Source: Petaurus breviceps papuanus
Taxonomy: Eukaryota > Chordata > Mammalia > Diprotodontia > Petauridae
Assembly: GCA_028583685.1 (NCBI GenBank)
Contig: JAMXIF010001253.1
Location: 101,212,677 to 101,276,676 of the forward strand
Length of the DNA stretch: 64,000 bases
Direction: 5' to 3'
The notes under the pieces are model-generated. The model was not told the DNA's origin, did not search any database, and saw nothing but the letters and a program-made list of their open reading frames with translations. The translations under genes were made by a program, and so were the position numbers. Shown in pieces: positions 30,945-42,094 of this stretch (position 1 is its first letter; every line of letters starts with the position of its first letter).

Positions 30945-31112
30945 CCTTGCATCTGGAGCCATCTCCAGTCATCCTGATCCTATCTGGCCACTGGACCCAG
31001 AGAGCTCTGGAGGAGACAGTGAGGCTGGTGACCTTGCACAGCCTTCCCTCACTGCAATACAATTCACTTGCAAGTCAAGGCATCACCTTCCTGATGTCAG
31101 TCATCTTCGAGA
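30945..31112 (+). mobile_element. RTE-type 3' tail repeat
   Basis: 'gcatctggagccatctccag', 'tggccactggacccagagag', 'tacaattcacttgcaagtca', 'ttcctgatgtcagtcatctt' share order with 34130-34318 and 41910-42092. Two overlapping open frames across it are chance. Confidence 0.65.
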
Positions 31113-31418
31113 ATACCCCAGGTGCCAAAATTGCTCTTTCTCATTCTTCCAAGTACATTTATCAGGCTCCTCTAGAGGAAGGTTGTATACAGGGAAGAGT
31201 TCCTGCTTCCAAAATACAAATCCAAGTGGGGAAATTAGGGTGATAAAAAGTTTCCTAGTGGTGTTTAGTAGGTAAAAAAGGGAAAACCAGTGAGGGGGAA
31301 AGAGTCATTATTCAAATTCCTGTACAAGCTAAGAGATGGTATGTCTGTCGTAACAACATGACCTTGTACACCTCACACCCGAGAGTGTACATGCCTCATT
31401 CCATGGCATACTAAAACT
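31113..31418. other. Single-copy stretch
   Basis: Nothing recognised. Confidence 0.35.
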
Positions 31419-31419
31419 T

Positions 31420-31665
31420 TAAGAACACTAGATTTAGGAGCCCAAATCTCTGGGTTGCAATGCCAACTCTGCCACTAGCTGTGTAACCTTAGGCAAGTCA
31501 TCTTCTCTGAGACTCAGTTCCTCTTCCAAAAAATGGGAATATTTATGATACTTGTCTTGCTTACTTCATAAATTTGTGTGTAGGAATAAACGAAATGTGT
31601 GAATCAAATTAAGTGTGTAAAAGTGTTTTGTATTCATAAATGCTATGCAATTACGAGCAATTAGG
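31420..31665 (+). mobile_element. MIR-type SINE
   Basis: 'ctctgccactagctgtgtaa', 'ccttaggcaagtcatcttct', 'gagactcagttcctcttcca'; the 3' half is diverged. Confidence 0.7.
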
Positions 31666-32127
31666 TATATAATAAAATATATATTTGACTCAATGGTTGC
31701 CCATTGAATAAACAGTGAGTGGATAGTCCATTTTTGGCAATCTTACCATGCCAGTAGAATGGGAGAAAGACCCTGGTATGGGTCTTTCACCTGGAAAGGG
31801 TGAACCACCTGGTATGAATTTAGGGGAGAACATGGACAAGAGATGCATCATGGGTAGGTATGGAAGGGTAGAGATCTGTGTTATTGGAGGAAATACTCAA
31901 ATTAAATAGATCATAAGTCCCTTTGAGGACTTAACAATATATGTTTGATAATAATATTACAATATGGTAATAGAGACTGGCACATGAAGCCACAGCTTCA
32001 AAGAAATCGGGCTTTATTTTTTGCATTTTGAGGGATAGCTTCATGGGAATTTCTGTTTGCAGAAAACCTTTGTAAGGGGCAATGCATATGTAATTATGTT
32101 TCCAAGACGGGCTTTCTTGATGAGTAA
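31666..32127. other. Single-copy stretch
   Basis: AT-rich. Nothing recognised. Confidence 0.4.
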
Positions 32128-32340
32128 TCAGTAACAGTTAGTCAGTCAACCAGCACCTCTTAAGATTGTACTAGGTGCCAGGTATTATGCTAAGAATTGG
32201 GGATAAAAAGAAGAATAAAAACCAGTCTCTGCTCTTAAGGAATTTAGTCTCAAGAGGGAAAACCATACAAATACCTATACACAAACAAGATATACACTGA
32301 ATAAACTGCAGATGGTAGTAGCAGTTAATACAAGTAGCAA
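32128..32340 (-). mobile_element. LINE-2 3' end
   Basis: 'gtactaggtgccaggtatta', 'tgctaagaattggggataaa', 'ctctgctcttaaggaattta'. Confidence 0.7.
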
Positions 32341-32362
32341 AGCAAAGGAATTAGGTGATACT

Positions 32363-32615
32363 AGTGAGAGTGTGGCACAACGGATGGAGTGCTAGACTTG
32401 ATGTCAGAAAGACCGAGGTTCAGATTTTCCCATTGATACTTATGAGCTCTTATGATCATAAGCAAGTTGGTTTACCCCTCTGAGCCACAGTTTACTCATC
32501 TGTAAAATGGGGATACTAATACTTACCTCAGGAGGTCTGTTGTGAGTTTTAAGTGAGATATTGTAGAATAAGACATGCTTTTGCAAATCAGTATGTATGC
32601 CACTATTGTATTGTA
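32363..32615 (+). mobile_element. THER-type SINE (SINE head, MIR-like tail)
   Basis: tRNA-like head 'gtgtggcacaacggatggag', core 'agcaagttggtttacccctc', MIR tail 'ctgtaaaatggggatactaa', 'gtgagttttaagtgagatat'. Confidence 0.7.
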
Positions 32616-32665
32616 TATATGTGTGTGTATGTGTGTGTGTATATACGTACATATATACTATTATA
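32616..32665. repeat. TG/TA microsatellite
   Basis: Impure TG/TA units. Confidence 0.8.
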
Positions 32666-32727
32666 TAGTGAAAATTTGGAGTTTGGAGAAATTATTTTAT
32701 GTAGGTAAAAAATGAGAGAGACAGAAA

Positions 32728-32728
<1 letters not shown>

Positions 32729-32778
<50 letters not shown>

Positions 32779-32788
32779 NNNNNNNNNN

Positions 32789-32835
<47 letters not shown>
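32729..32835. repeat. (GA)n microsatellite
   Basis: A GA tract with a 10-N gap at 32779-32788. The GA phase is broken across the gap, so an odd number of bases differs from the stated ten. Confidence 0.95.
32779..32788. other. Assembly gap (10 N)
   Basis: Ten Ns in the GA tract. Confidence 0.95.
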
Positions 32836-32837
<2 letters not shown>

Positions 32838-32839
32838 AT

Positions 32840-33248
32840 CGAATGTATTGTTTCCAGACCTTGTGCATGGGAGTAACATTCTTACATTTTTTTTATAAAA
32901 AGAAATAAAAGGGCATCAATGAAACATTTTTAAAAAATACACAGACCAGGGCAGAAGGAAGTTCACAAGGGGACACAGATAAGGAGGTCAGTGTTGGGAC
33001 TGATGTGTTATATTTAATATATATTTTAAAAGCTCAAGCTGAATCTGAAAGATTCAAAGTTCTATTTACAGCCTTTGTATCTATTGTGTTTATTATGTTC
33101 TCTTCTTATTTGTATATGGATATGTTCATGCTTGTTGGTATTTGTCCAGTTCATAAAGATAATTTGGGAAAGCTTCATACTTAGTCTCAATGGTTTTGGA
33201 ATCCAGAGTTTCAATAGTGTTTTCTTTTTTCAAGTGGTGGCAGCTGTC
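32840..33248. other. Single-copy stretch
   Basis: Nothing recognised. Confidence 0.4.
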
Positions 33249-33249
33249 A

Positions 33250-33410
33250 TAGTGTCATAGGATGTTAGTGGTGGAAGGGACTTTGGAGATAATCCGATTT
33301 AGCCCTCTCATTTCAAGGATGAGGAACATGACCCAGAGAGCTGAAGTGACTTTGTTCTAGGTGACCCAGCAGGATGGTGAATTGTAAACTCTGAGATTTG
33401 TATGAGTCAG
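33250..33410 (-). mobile_element. MIR/THER-type SINE
   Basis: 'taggatgttagtggtggaag', 'ctttggagataatccgattt', 'tcatttcaaggatgaggaac', 'taggtgacccagcaggatgg'. Confidence 0.65.
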
Positions 33411-33644
33411 TTTTGTCCATTCAGTTTCTTTGTATATTTTTTCTCTGATTCAATTCCAAGAAAGACACAACTCTAGGGTGTCTGTGGATGGTAATGCAGA
33501 TACACACCCCACCTAAGACTGACCCAACTACTGTCATTTTACCGCATCCCAAAATGCTTTAGTAACCAAAACCCACTGGGAAGGCGCAAGGTTGTTTGAT
33601 TATCCACACATAACATTGACAGTATTGATATCAAACTCATTTGT
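33411..33644. other. Single-copy stretch
   Basis: Nothing recognised. Confidence 0.35.
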
Positions 33645-34455
33645 CTTTACATTATTTCCTCTTATTCTATGTTCCATCACATTGACCTATTTTCTATTCC
33701 CTATAAATAGGGAATGCACCATTTCCCAATTCCATACCTTTACCCAGGCTATCTCCTATGTCTGAAATGCTCTCCCTTTTCAGTTGTACCTCATGGCATC
33801 CATGGTCCCATTCAAACGCAGTTCAAGTGACACCTCCTTTTTTAATCACCTACAGTTGTGAGTACTCACTCCTATGCCCCAAATTACCTTGTATTTACTC
33901 AGTATGTGTTTTATGTTTACTATTTTGTATTTACTACGTTTGCTAAACCATTTTGGCAAATGGGCTAAACCAGGTTGAAGGTAAATTAACAGGACTCAAG
34001 CCTGTAGGTGAGTTAGGGAGAGATGTCTGTGCCAACCATGTGAAGACTTCCCCTTGAGGAGTGGTTGGATGAGAACATCAGGCATGAGACGGCTGAAGCA
34101 GGCACTGTGGAGCACTTAGGGCTTGGTCAGACATCCAGTGCATCCCAGGCCATCGCCAGTCATCCTGAATTCTATCCTGCCACTAGACTTCAATGACTCA
34201 GGAAGACAGAATGAAGCTCATGACTTTGTGTAACTCTGCCTCACTTAAATCCAATTCATGGTCAAGGCAAAACATCACTGGCGATGTCATTGACATTTTC
34301 TACATGAAGGACAAACAATTTGTATTTACTTCTTTATAAAAATGCTTTTTTCCCCCCAAAGTAGAATGAGGATGGAGGGCATTTTTGTGTACAGCCCCAG
34401 GAACTAGCACAGAGCCTTGTACATCAGTGCCTAGGAAATGCTTGTTTTAATGAAT
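33645..34455 (+). mobile_element. LINE-2 3' end, split by an RTE-tailed insertion
   Basis: 'atgtctgaaatgctctccct', 'cgcagttcaagtgacacctc', 'ttaccttgtatttactcagt' up to 33935; the tail 'agccccaggaactagcacag', 'cctaggaaatgcttgtttta' resumes at 34319. Confidence 0.75.
33936..34318 (+). mobile_element. RTE-type LINE 3' end with 12-bp TSD
   Basis: 383 bp bounded by tttgtatttact at 33924-33935 and 34319-34330 (identical 12-mers). Body: 'catgagacggctgaagcagg', 'cactgtggagcacttagggc', 'ccaggccatcgccagtcatc', 'tctgcctcacttaaatccaa', 'aaggacaaacaa' end. This copy fixes the 3' boundary of the family. Confidence 0.75.
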
Positions 34456-35196
34456 TCAAGGAAGTGAATGGAATCCTGTTGAGTGGAACTGATTAGTGCT
34501 GTTTAGTGGGGTGGGACTAGATGGTGAGTCAGAGGTCACAAGTCCCTCTGGGGGAGGTTGGTTGAAAATGTGTGAGAACTTTTCATGCTCTGATTTCTGA
34601 ACAGAATCTGGTAACCAAGTCTGTGTTGAAGCACTTTGTCAAAGTCTTTGACTTGCAAAGAATTTTATCTCTGATGTGGAAGACATTAAGGAAGCTGCTA
34701 AGTATGGGCACACCTCACCTAATCAGAGCCATTTGGGAAGAAATGTTTGGGAAAGCTGTTTGGGAAGCAAACAAATACATAGGAGGCTGTTAGTTACTCA
34801 AAAACAAGCATATGCAAGGACAGGGAGAAGATCTCGGGAAATGAAGGAGCTGAAAACTTAACATAAACCTTGATTCACTGGTTGAAAATTTATGTCTTGG
34901 GGGATTGACCAAATGATATAAGTTGCAGTGGGATTTGAATGAAATCCAACTGTTAAATTTTCAACAAGATCATTTAGACCTGGGAAATTGACAGATTGGC
35001 AAAACTCTAATTTTGTTGATTGTTTAGACTTAAGATAGAGATGAATAAAATATTAGTAATACAGATTAGACTTAGATATGCATCAGATATGGGGAGGACC
35101 TGTTGTTAAACATTTACCAGCACATCACTGACTTGTGATGTGCTAATGACATTACTATATCTTGTTGAAAGCAGTGTTGTGTAGTATCACTATCTA
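34456..35196. other. Single-copy stretch
   Basis: The 73-codon frame at 34572-34793 has no recognised domain. Nothing else found. Confidence 0.4.
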
Positions 35197-35198
35197 GT

Positions 35199-35435
35199 GG
35201 CAGCTAGGTGGAACCATAGTGTGCAGAGCACTGGACAGAGGCAGGAAGTCCTGAGTTCAAATTCAGCTTCAGACACTGTGTGACCCTGGGCAAGTCATTT
35301 AACCTCTGCCTAAATTTTGTCACCTGTAAAATGGATAATAATAGCACTTACCTTCCATGGTTGCGAGGGTGAAATCAAGTGATTTTAATAAAGTTCTTTG
35401 CAAATCTCAAGTTGCTATATAAATGTAGCTATTAT
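35199..35435 (+). mobile_element. THER-type SINE
   Basis: tRNA-like head 'ggcagctaggtggaaccata', 'tgagttcaaattcagcttca', core 'gaccctgggcaagtcattta', MIR-like tail 'taataatagcacttaccttc', 'gttgctatataaatgtagct'. Confidence 0.8.
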
Positions 35436-35439
35436 TACC

Positions 35440-35725
35440 CTTATCTCCTACCCACTATTTAAAATCAACCAGGTACCCACTGCAATAGCTGTGCAGGTGC
35501 TACCTGTCCAGGTTCAGACTCCATCCCCATTTCCCCATCCCCATAACTCTGAGGCTGCAGCAGTTTTCATAAAGCCTTGATCTGACCATGTCACTCCTCA
35601 ATATACTCCAATAGCTGTTGTTGACTCTATTTTTCTTTATCTCAACCTTTTAAAATTTTCACTTTTTGTTTAAGTTTCTTAGCCACTGTTAGTCCAACAC
35701 CCTGGTTTTCCATCCCTTCACATGG
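35440..35725 (+). mobile_element. LINE-2 fragment
   Basis: 'ccttgatctgaccatgtcac' and 'caatatactccaatagctg' match the L2 block; the first half is diverged. Confidence 0.5.
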
Positions 35726-37540
35726 CAGTGTTAGTGTTCCTGGAAAAAGGCTGCTGTTGAAGGGGGCTTTAGGGATTGGCTTATATAGCAGGATTCCCGA
35801 GCAGCCTCAGTATTGGTGGGAAGGCAGAAAAGGATTCCTTGTGTTTTCAGGATACTCTGAGACTAGAGCTCACATGATAGAACATATTAGAGGTCCAACA
35901 GTAAAACGCAGAGGCAGGTAGACCAGTCCGACCTGCAGTTAGAAATGAGGTAACATTTTTTGAGCAAAAAAGTAAGAAAATATTTCAATATTTCACACAT
36001 GGGAGGACTTTTAAGTAGAGAAAAAATTTTTGTCATCTTTAGATACAAAAGACAGTGGAGTGTGTGTGTGTGATTGTGTATAAAACCAGGAATCCCACAA
36101 CTTCCCTATCCCCACCCCTTGAAGAGATTAGTCTTGTTTTCTCATGCTTTGTGTTTGAGGAAGAGCAAATAATTTCTGTCAATTGAGTAGGAGGATAGGG
36201 ATTATCTGTAGGTGACTGCAAGCTCTATCTACTAACACTTAATGAGATTAGTTCTGAAGATCCAGTGATGAGTGATGCACCATGAGGATATTTAACCCTT
36301 CCATAAAACATATCCCAATTTGCAGAAGCGCCTTCAAACTTGAGGCAAATGGCTGTTCTAGTGTGTTATCTATCTCATTCTTCTTCCATCTTCCAAATCT
36401 GCTCAGTCTTCCATAATGCTTTTTTTTTTATTAACTGGTACTCAGGACCTTCTCTTCTCCTCCTCCCTTCCTCACTTCAACAAGCACCTGCCAGATTGCT
36501 GTGGAATTTCTTTGAGAATGGTCTTTAATGTTTAAAAGCATTTTATTACCTTCAATGTGTATTCGCCTCTGCAGTGCTGGCTCAGCATTTTTACCAGCCC
36601 ATCACCCCAGCCCCACCTTCCGTGGCTAGCATGAAGCTATTGGATAATGCTGACCTTCAGTCCACTGTGCTTGGGGCCCTCATTAGGTGCCTTTCTTTAC
36701 CAGCTTTGCTACTGATGGTCACTTAGCTCTTCCAAGCAGAAAGGGATGCTATAGTTTCTTCTCACCTTAAGTGGTCATGAGTTTCAAATGAGTTGACTAA
36801 GAGCTTTAGCACCTGTGACAACATAACGTTAAGACTTCAGGGTCTTTGTTCCACACTCACCCATCCCCCCAATGCACCCTGTTTCTGTCCAGTCACTACT
36901 GAGCTGTTCTGTAGCTTCGCTGCTAGCCCTTTAAGTGGGAAAGAACAATAAAACAATCGAAACTGAATACTTTGAAATTATAATGACCAAGCCTCCCCCC
37001 ACAAAAAAACCCAGAATGATGAGAAGTCATTTCCCTGTCACTTGCATACAGAAGTGGGGCACTATTAAATGTGAAATATTGCATACAATGTCAGGTTTTT
37101 TGTTTTTGATATGTTGATTAGTTTTGCTGAATTGTTTTCTTTCCCTCTTTTTTATGTTTTGTCATAAGGGATGGCTCTTTTGGAGGGGGTGGGGATGGAT
37201 GCACCACAAAATGTAGATGATATAAAAACAAAAGATATCAAAAAATATTTTTAAAAAGCATTATTTGGAGGTGCAGATGTCCTCATTTGCTGGAAAACTG
37301 TTCCTATGAACTAAGCATGTGTAATTAAGAAGCTTAGGAATCATTTTCTGTCAGAGTACTGGAACTCAAGATCTTTTGCTGAGAAGGAAGGGCAGTTCCT
37401 TATTCAATACTGTGATTTCTTATTCCAAGATTCTTATTGGGTTGGGAGCACTTTGGACCACAAGGTGAGTGAAAGGTTATCACCAGCAAACACACACCAT
37501 TGTTCCACTTGTCACAGCACCTCATTTACTTAAAAATAAT
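35726..37540. other. Long single-copy stretch
   Basis: No clear repeat over 1.8 kb apart from a short TG run at 36060-36080 and T runs. No exon recognised. Confidence 0.45.
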
Positions 37541-37988
37541 GATCAAGTGGGGGCGGGGCAAGACTCCCTCCAGTAGAGAGCCAGAAGCACACACCCATAA
37601 TGACCAGGAGAGGACCAGGCCTAAGCTGGAAGGAAGTCATCAAAATGTTCTTGTGGCTTTTTGACAAAATGATAGTCTTCCCCCAACCGTCACAGTACAG
37701 ACCATACTTATCATTTTTCAAGGTGAGGTAGATGACAGGCATTTCTTATTAATAGACTACAGTGCGTCAGAACCAGGAGCTAACGGGATGTAGCAGCAAT
37801 GAGCAAGCTTGAGCTGGCCCTCAGCCTGAGCTGGACCTGACTGCATCTGCTTCTGGGGCTAGAACTGGGGCCCAAAGGTCAGTTCCACCAAGGGGGATGT
37901 TGCATTGAGAGGGGGTCAGCTGATCAGCTAGGGAGTCCTGGACCTCAGATGAACAGCAGGGGAGGCGGCAAAGGTGGTGCTTTGCTTG
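37541..37988. other. Single-copy, GC-richer stretch beside the solo LTR
   Basis: 'gggggcggggcaagactccc' near 37548 recalls a marsupial L1 5' UTR start but the match is short. A 70-codon minus-strand frame (37530-37742) beginning MPVIYLTLKNDKYGLYC matches nothing I recognise. Confidence 0.3.
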
Positions 37989-37993
37989 GGATC

Positions 37994-38506
37994 TGTAACA
38001 GCAAGCACCCCGGCTTCCCCAGGGTGTCTGCCAACACAGGTTCTTGGATCTGCTTTGATAAAGGAAAGCAACTCAAAATGGGTTAACAAGCGTTTACCTT
38101 GTTCAGGGGAAAGAGGTCAGCACCCCGAACTTCAAAGCATACAGGCAGAATTATCAAGACAGAAACAGATCAAGTAGACAGATTTCCAAACTGTCCAACC
38201 ATTACATCCATACCAAATCAGCATCTGGGTTTTTCAAAGGGGGGGGGGGGGGGGGGGGGCGCCCCCTGGACAACGGCTTCCCAGAATACAGATCAAATCA
38301 CAGAACACTTCTCAAAGTGAGCCCCCAAAACAAAGCTATACATCAGGGCTTATATAGCCTTCTCCTGGCTCAGAAAATGTAACAACCTTATTGACTCACT
38401 GGCCAATCAAGAAGTATTTACTGAAAAACAAGCCTCCCACCCAAGGCTTCAGGTGCACTTTAGCCTAGGGGCAGGGAAGATCTTCCAAATTTGCATTCCC
38501 ATTACA
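37994..38506 (-). mobile_element. Solo LTR of an endogenous retrovirus (fossil)
   Basis: 513 bp. On the minus strand it begins TGTAATGGG and ends CTTGCTGTTACA (TG…CA ends). A 5-bp direct repeat ggatc flanks it exactly (37989-37993, 38507-38511). A minus-strand TATA box 'ctatataagccc' lies near 38355, in the expected U3 place. No internal genes or second LTR are adjacent, so it is a solo LTR left by recombination. It holds G21 at 38239-38259. A 5-bp duplication fits several ERV classes; class not assigned. The clean duplication suggests moderate age. Confidence 0.75.
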
Positions 38507-38511
38507 GGATC

Positions 38512-38994
38512 ACTGGGAGGTGATGGCCAGAATTGCTTTACTCTATAGCTCTAGAATATTACAAAGTGGGGTACCAGGCCTACCATGGGCATACCTCTCA
38601 CTCCCATCCTGTCAGAGCCCTGAAACTAAACCTCCTTTTGCCCTTTGTTATTCAGGACTCTGTTCTTGGCAATCAGAATTGGGGGAAGTTTTGTTTCCTA
38701 TAATTCACAGTGGGGGGGGGGGAGTGATGGAGCTCCTCAAACAGTGGTTTTCTGTTGCTTTTTACTAGTGTACAACTATTTGAGATTCCCACTGGGGGGA
38801 AAAATTCTATGGGAGAAGTCTCATTTTTTCCCCTCTGCTGTTCTCTCCTACTCCAAGATGATGATGACATCCATCTTTGACTATGAAGCTCAATGATACA
38901 AGTATTCCTTCCACTAAAAATTTTTAAATACCTCCATTGTGCAAGACCTATGTAAGGTTTTTTGATGGACCTGTCATCTCATAGATGTGGATAT
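38512..38994. other. Single-copy stretch
   Basis: G11 at 38712-38722. Nothing else recognised. Confidence 0.4.
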
Positions 38995-39083
38995 TCCATC
39001 TAATTTTGGTCTTGCATTTATATGCTCAACACCTGCCCAGTGTAGTTCCTGGCACGTAATAGGTGTTCAATAAATGTTTAATT
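38995..39083 (+). mobile_element. LINE-2 tail
   Basis: 'gtgtagttcctggcacgtaa', 'taggtgttcaataaatgttt'. A MAR1 begins right after it. Confidence 0.65.
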
Positions 39084-39085
39084 AG

Positions 39086-39343
39086 GGCAGCTAGGTGGCA
39101 CAGTGGATAGAGTGTCAGACCTGGAGTCAAGAAGACTCATCTTCCTGAATTCAATTCTGGCCTCAGACACTTACTAGCAGTGTGACCCACAAGGACAAGT
39201 CACTTAACCCTATTTCCATCAATTTTATCATCTGTAAAATCATCCAGAAAAGGAAATGGCAAACCATTCCAGTATCTTTGCCAAGAAAACCTCAAATGGG
39301 GGTTATGAAGAGTCAGACACAACTGAAACAACTCAACAAAAAA
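39086..39343 (+). mobile_element. MAR1-type SINE, full length
   Basis: Head 'gggcagctaggtggcacagt', 'caagtcacttaaccctattt', body 'aaaggaaatggcaaaccatt', 'ttgccaagaaaacctcaaat', RTE-like end 'gaagagtcagacacaactga'. Confidence 0.9.
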
Positions 39344-39689
39344 TATCTGAATGAGTACATGAATGAATGCAGGATGCAATCTATCTATTCCTTCTCATCT
39401 TGTAAATACAACATTCTCCAGTAAGTTCTCCAAAGAAAGTTCACGCAATGTGCTGGAAGCTTTCTAGCTTTCCTGACATTGTGTGAGTAGCAATGAAGCT
39501 GATGGGTCATCCATTGATTATCCCCCACTTTTCAGGCATATGTCTCTCTAAATATCTTTATGTTATTTCTCTTATTTGATTCTTGGTTGGTAATGGGGCT
39601 GCACCCTACACAAGACCATCATACACCTCTCTGTTGCCCTTTTAAGTGACTTTAATTTTTTGGAGATTGATATTCCATGACATAGTCTA
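39344..39689. other. Single-copy stretch
   Basis: Nothing recognised. Confidence 0.4.
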
Positions 39690-40098
39690 TATAATCCAAT
39701 GGTGTTGGCCTTTTTTCTCTTCCTGCCACACAACACTCTATCTCTTGACCCTCTGCTTTTCCTTGGCTGTCCCTCATACTTGGAATGCTCTCCCTCCTCA
39801 CCTCCATCTCCTCTTCAAGACTCAGCTCAAATCCTACCTTCTGTAAAAGATGTTAAGGCTTAGATTCTTTCCTAGTTGCTTCCCTTACATCCCCAATTAC
39901 TATTACGTTATCTCTGATATTATTTCCCATTTATACTCTATATATCTTGTATGTATAATTTTTGGCATATCATTCCCTTCATTAGAATATGAGCTCCTTG
40001 AGGACAGGGCTCATGTTTTTGCCTTGCTTTGCATACCCAGTGCTTAGCACTGTGCCTACTATGTAGTAAGTGTCAATAAATGGTGATTGATTGACTGA
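39690..40098 (+). mobile_element. LINE-2 3' end, with tail
   Basis: 'cttggaatgctctccctcct', 'agactcagctcaaatcctac', 'gagctccttgaggacagggc', 'cccagtgcttagcactgtgc', 'ataaatggtgattgattgac'. One of the better L2 tails here. Confidence 0.85.
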
Positions 40099-40734
40099 CA
40101 CAATCACATAGCATCACTGGGAGATTAGTCTTAGAAAGTTGATTCTTTGTTTCAGAAAGAAGATTAGGAGACACAAAGGTAAATAAAACCAGGGCACTGT
40201 TCACATGAAGCTCAAAACCCAGCTGGGGTGACAAGATAAGCACAAATCATTATAACACACATCAAGAATGTTATCATTTTCTCGTGAGGTCCAAAGAAAA
40301 TACTATGGTGGTTTTGATTTATGACTTCCCAAAGACACCTGTCAAACTGTATCATCTATATTCATTTCACAGATAAGAAAACTGAGCTGCTGATCAAGCC
40401 ATAGAGTGGAATCATCTTGGCATTCATTTATTAAGTGTCCAAGTCACTATGCTAGTCTCCCTTCTAGAAAGTTCCTTTGTACATGATTCAGAATAAGCAC
40501 TATAAGCAATGAAGATCACTTGGAGAATCTTGCACCTTATACCACATTTGTAAGCATCTCCCCCTTCCTTCCTCTGTCAGCCAACAACCACCACTGCTGA
40601 CAGAGATCTTGGCCATGATTCATGGATCATGGAAGCCATGGTGGGATCATGGAGCCCATACTGGGCTTCTGAGTAGGTTGGTATCTGATGCAGCTTCACT
40701 GGTTTGCAACCTGTTTGTTTATTCCTCTGTAGTA
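40099..40734. other. Mostly single-copy stretch
   Basis: Weak L2-antisense text near 40190-40260 and a MIR scrap near 40365. The ATGG-rich 'catgattcatggatcatgga' (40614) repeats a short motif. Nothing firm. Confidence 0.35.
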
Positions 40735-40862
40735 ATAGTGAGAATTATAATTAATAATATTTGCGGTTTATATAGTATTTTAAGACTTGAAAAGTGCTTT
40801 GCATACATTATCTCTTTTAATCTCATCATATCACCTCACATTTGTATAGTGCTTTACAAAAG
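40735..40862 (-). mobile_element. MIR-type fragment
   Basis: 'tttatatagtattttaagac', 'aaagtgctttgcatacatta', 'gtatagtgctttacaaaagt'. Confidence 0.5.
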
Positions 40863-41149
40863 TTTAAAAAAAATAAAAAATAAAAAAAGTTTTAAAAATG
40901 TTTTCATATAGATAGAAAAAATAATGCTTTTACACATATATGTATATATAAATATAACTTTCTTACCTAATTCTAAGGTTATTGCTTCTGACTTTAATTA
41001 AGGCTTAAATTCTGAGAACATATTTAGAAACCTCACATCATTACATCAAGGAGATACACACATACTTATATTTTGTGTATGTGTATATGTGTATTATATA
41101 ATATATATAATATATGCATATATATACACATATATACATATAGATACAT

Positions 41150-41199
<50 letters not shown>

Positions 41200-41205
41200 T
41201 TACTT
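40863..41205. repeat. A-rich, then TA/CA microsatellite
   Basis: (A/T)-rich block, CACACA at about 41152-41168 and (TA)n at 41169-41198. Confidence 0.85.
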
Positions 41206-41424
41206 GTCTATAATTTAGTTTTATGGAACTGCCTAAGACCAAGAGAAACTATGATTTGCCCATAATAATAACAATTGTTAGCATTTGTATAGTACCTACT
41301 ATAATGAGACCTGGGAAATACCTGACAAGGAATATAAATTTCTTGAAATACAACTCTGGAAAACCAGGCTTTGATAAAGCCCATTGGGATACAAATGGAG
41401 CTGGTTGACTATGATTTAAATCCA
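41206..41424. other. Single-copy stretch
   Basis: Nothing recognised. Confidence 0.3.
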
Positions 41425-42092
41425 AATCATTCTGACTCTCTTTGATTGGCCAATAACAGGTCCCAAGCCAAGCCTCAGTTTGTCATTGTTTAGGTTTTGT
41501 TGACTCAGAGTGAATGTAAATAGCAATTGTTTCTGTTCTGGCCAAAAACCCTGAGGGTCTTCCTTTCCCAGACTGTTTTTTTTATTTTAATTTTTTTAAA
41601 TTTTAAATTTTTTGCTTTTTTTTTTAGAGGGGGAAGATAGGGCAATTGGGTTAAGTGACTTGCCCAAGGTCACAGGGCTAGTTTTTTTTGGTGTGTGTGT
41701 ATTAAATGTCTGAGGCCGGATTTGAACTCAGGTCCTCCTGACTCCAGGGCCAGTGCTCTATTCACTGCGCCACCTAGCCAACCCCATTTTTTTTATTTTT
41801 TGAGTAGGCAAAAGAGGCTTCATTTCTTACCTAGCCTTAATCACTGAATGAGTGTTGCCTCAGACCAACTGAAACCTGTGAAAGACCTTAGCTTAAAAAG
41901 GCCCAAGGTCTCCTATTGCATCCTGGGCCATCTCCAGTCATCCTGATCTATCTCTTACCACTAGACCCAGGTGACTGTAAAATTGATGACTATACACAGC
42001 CTTGCCTTACTTAAATCCAATTCACCTGCAAGTTAAGATGTCACCTTTCTGATGTCATTGGTCCTCTTCAAGAATGAGGGACAAGCAGCAAC
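41425..42092 (+). mobile_element. RTE-tailed repeat, split by a tRNA-SINE
   Basis: 'cctcagtttgtcattgttta', 'gttgactcagagtgaatgta', 'tgtttctgttctggccaaaa' up to 41611, then after the SINE 'ctagccttaatcactgaatg', 'ctgggccatctccagtcatc', 'aattcacctgcaagttaaga', 'gaatgagggacaagcagcaa'. The same order, inverted and undisturbed, is at 56665-57080. Confidence 0.75.
41612..41786 (-). mobile_element. tRNA-SINE nested in the RTE-tailed repeat
   Basis: Poly-T start, 'caattgggttaagtgacttg', 'cccaaggtcacagggctagt', 'gccggatttgaactcaggtc', head end 'gcgccacctagccaacccc'. A short TG insert sits near 41685-41700. Confidence 0.85.
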
Positions 42093-42094
42093 AA

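Noticed and set aside
30850-31275. 141- and 119-codon overlapping frames
   Set aside because: Cover an RTE-tailed repeat in two frames at once, as chance frames do.
37530-37742. 70-codon minus-strand frame starting MPVIYLTLKNDKYGLYC
   Set aside because: It looked like a processed pseudogene at first, but I could not match it to a family and the flanks show no A-tail or duplication.
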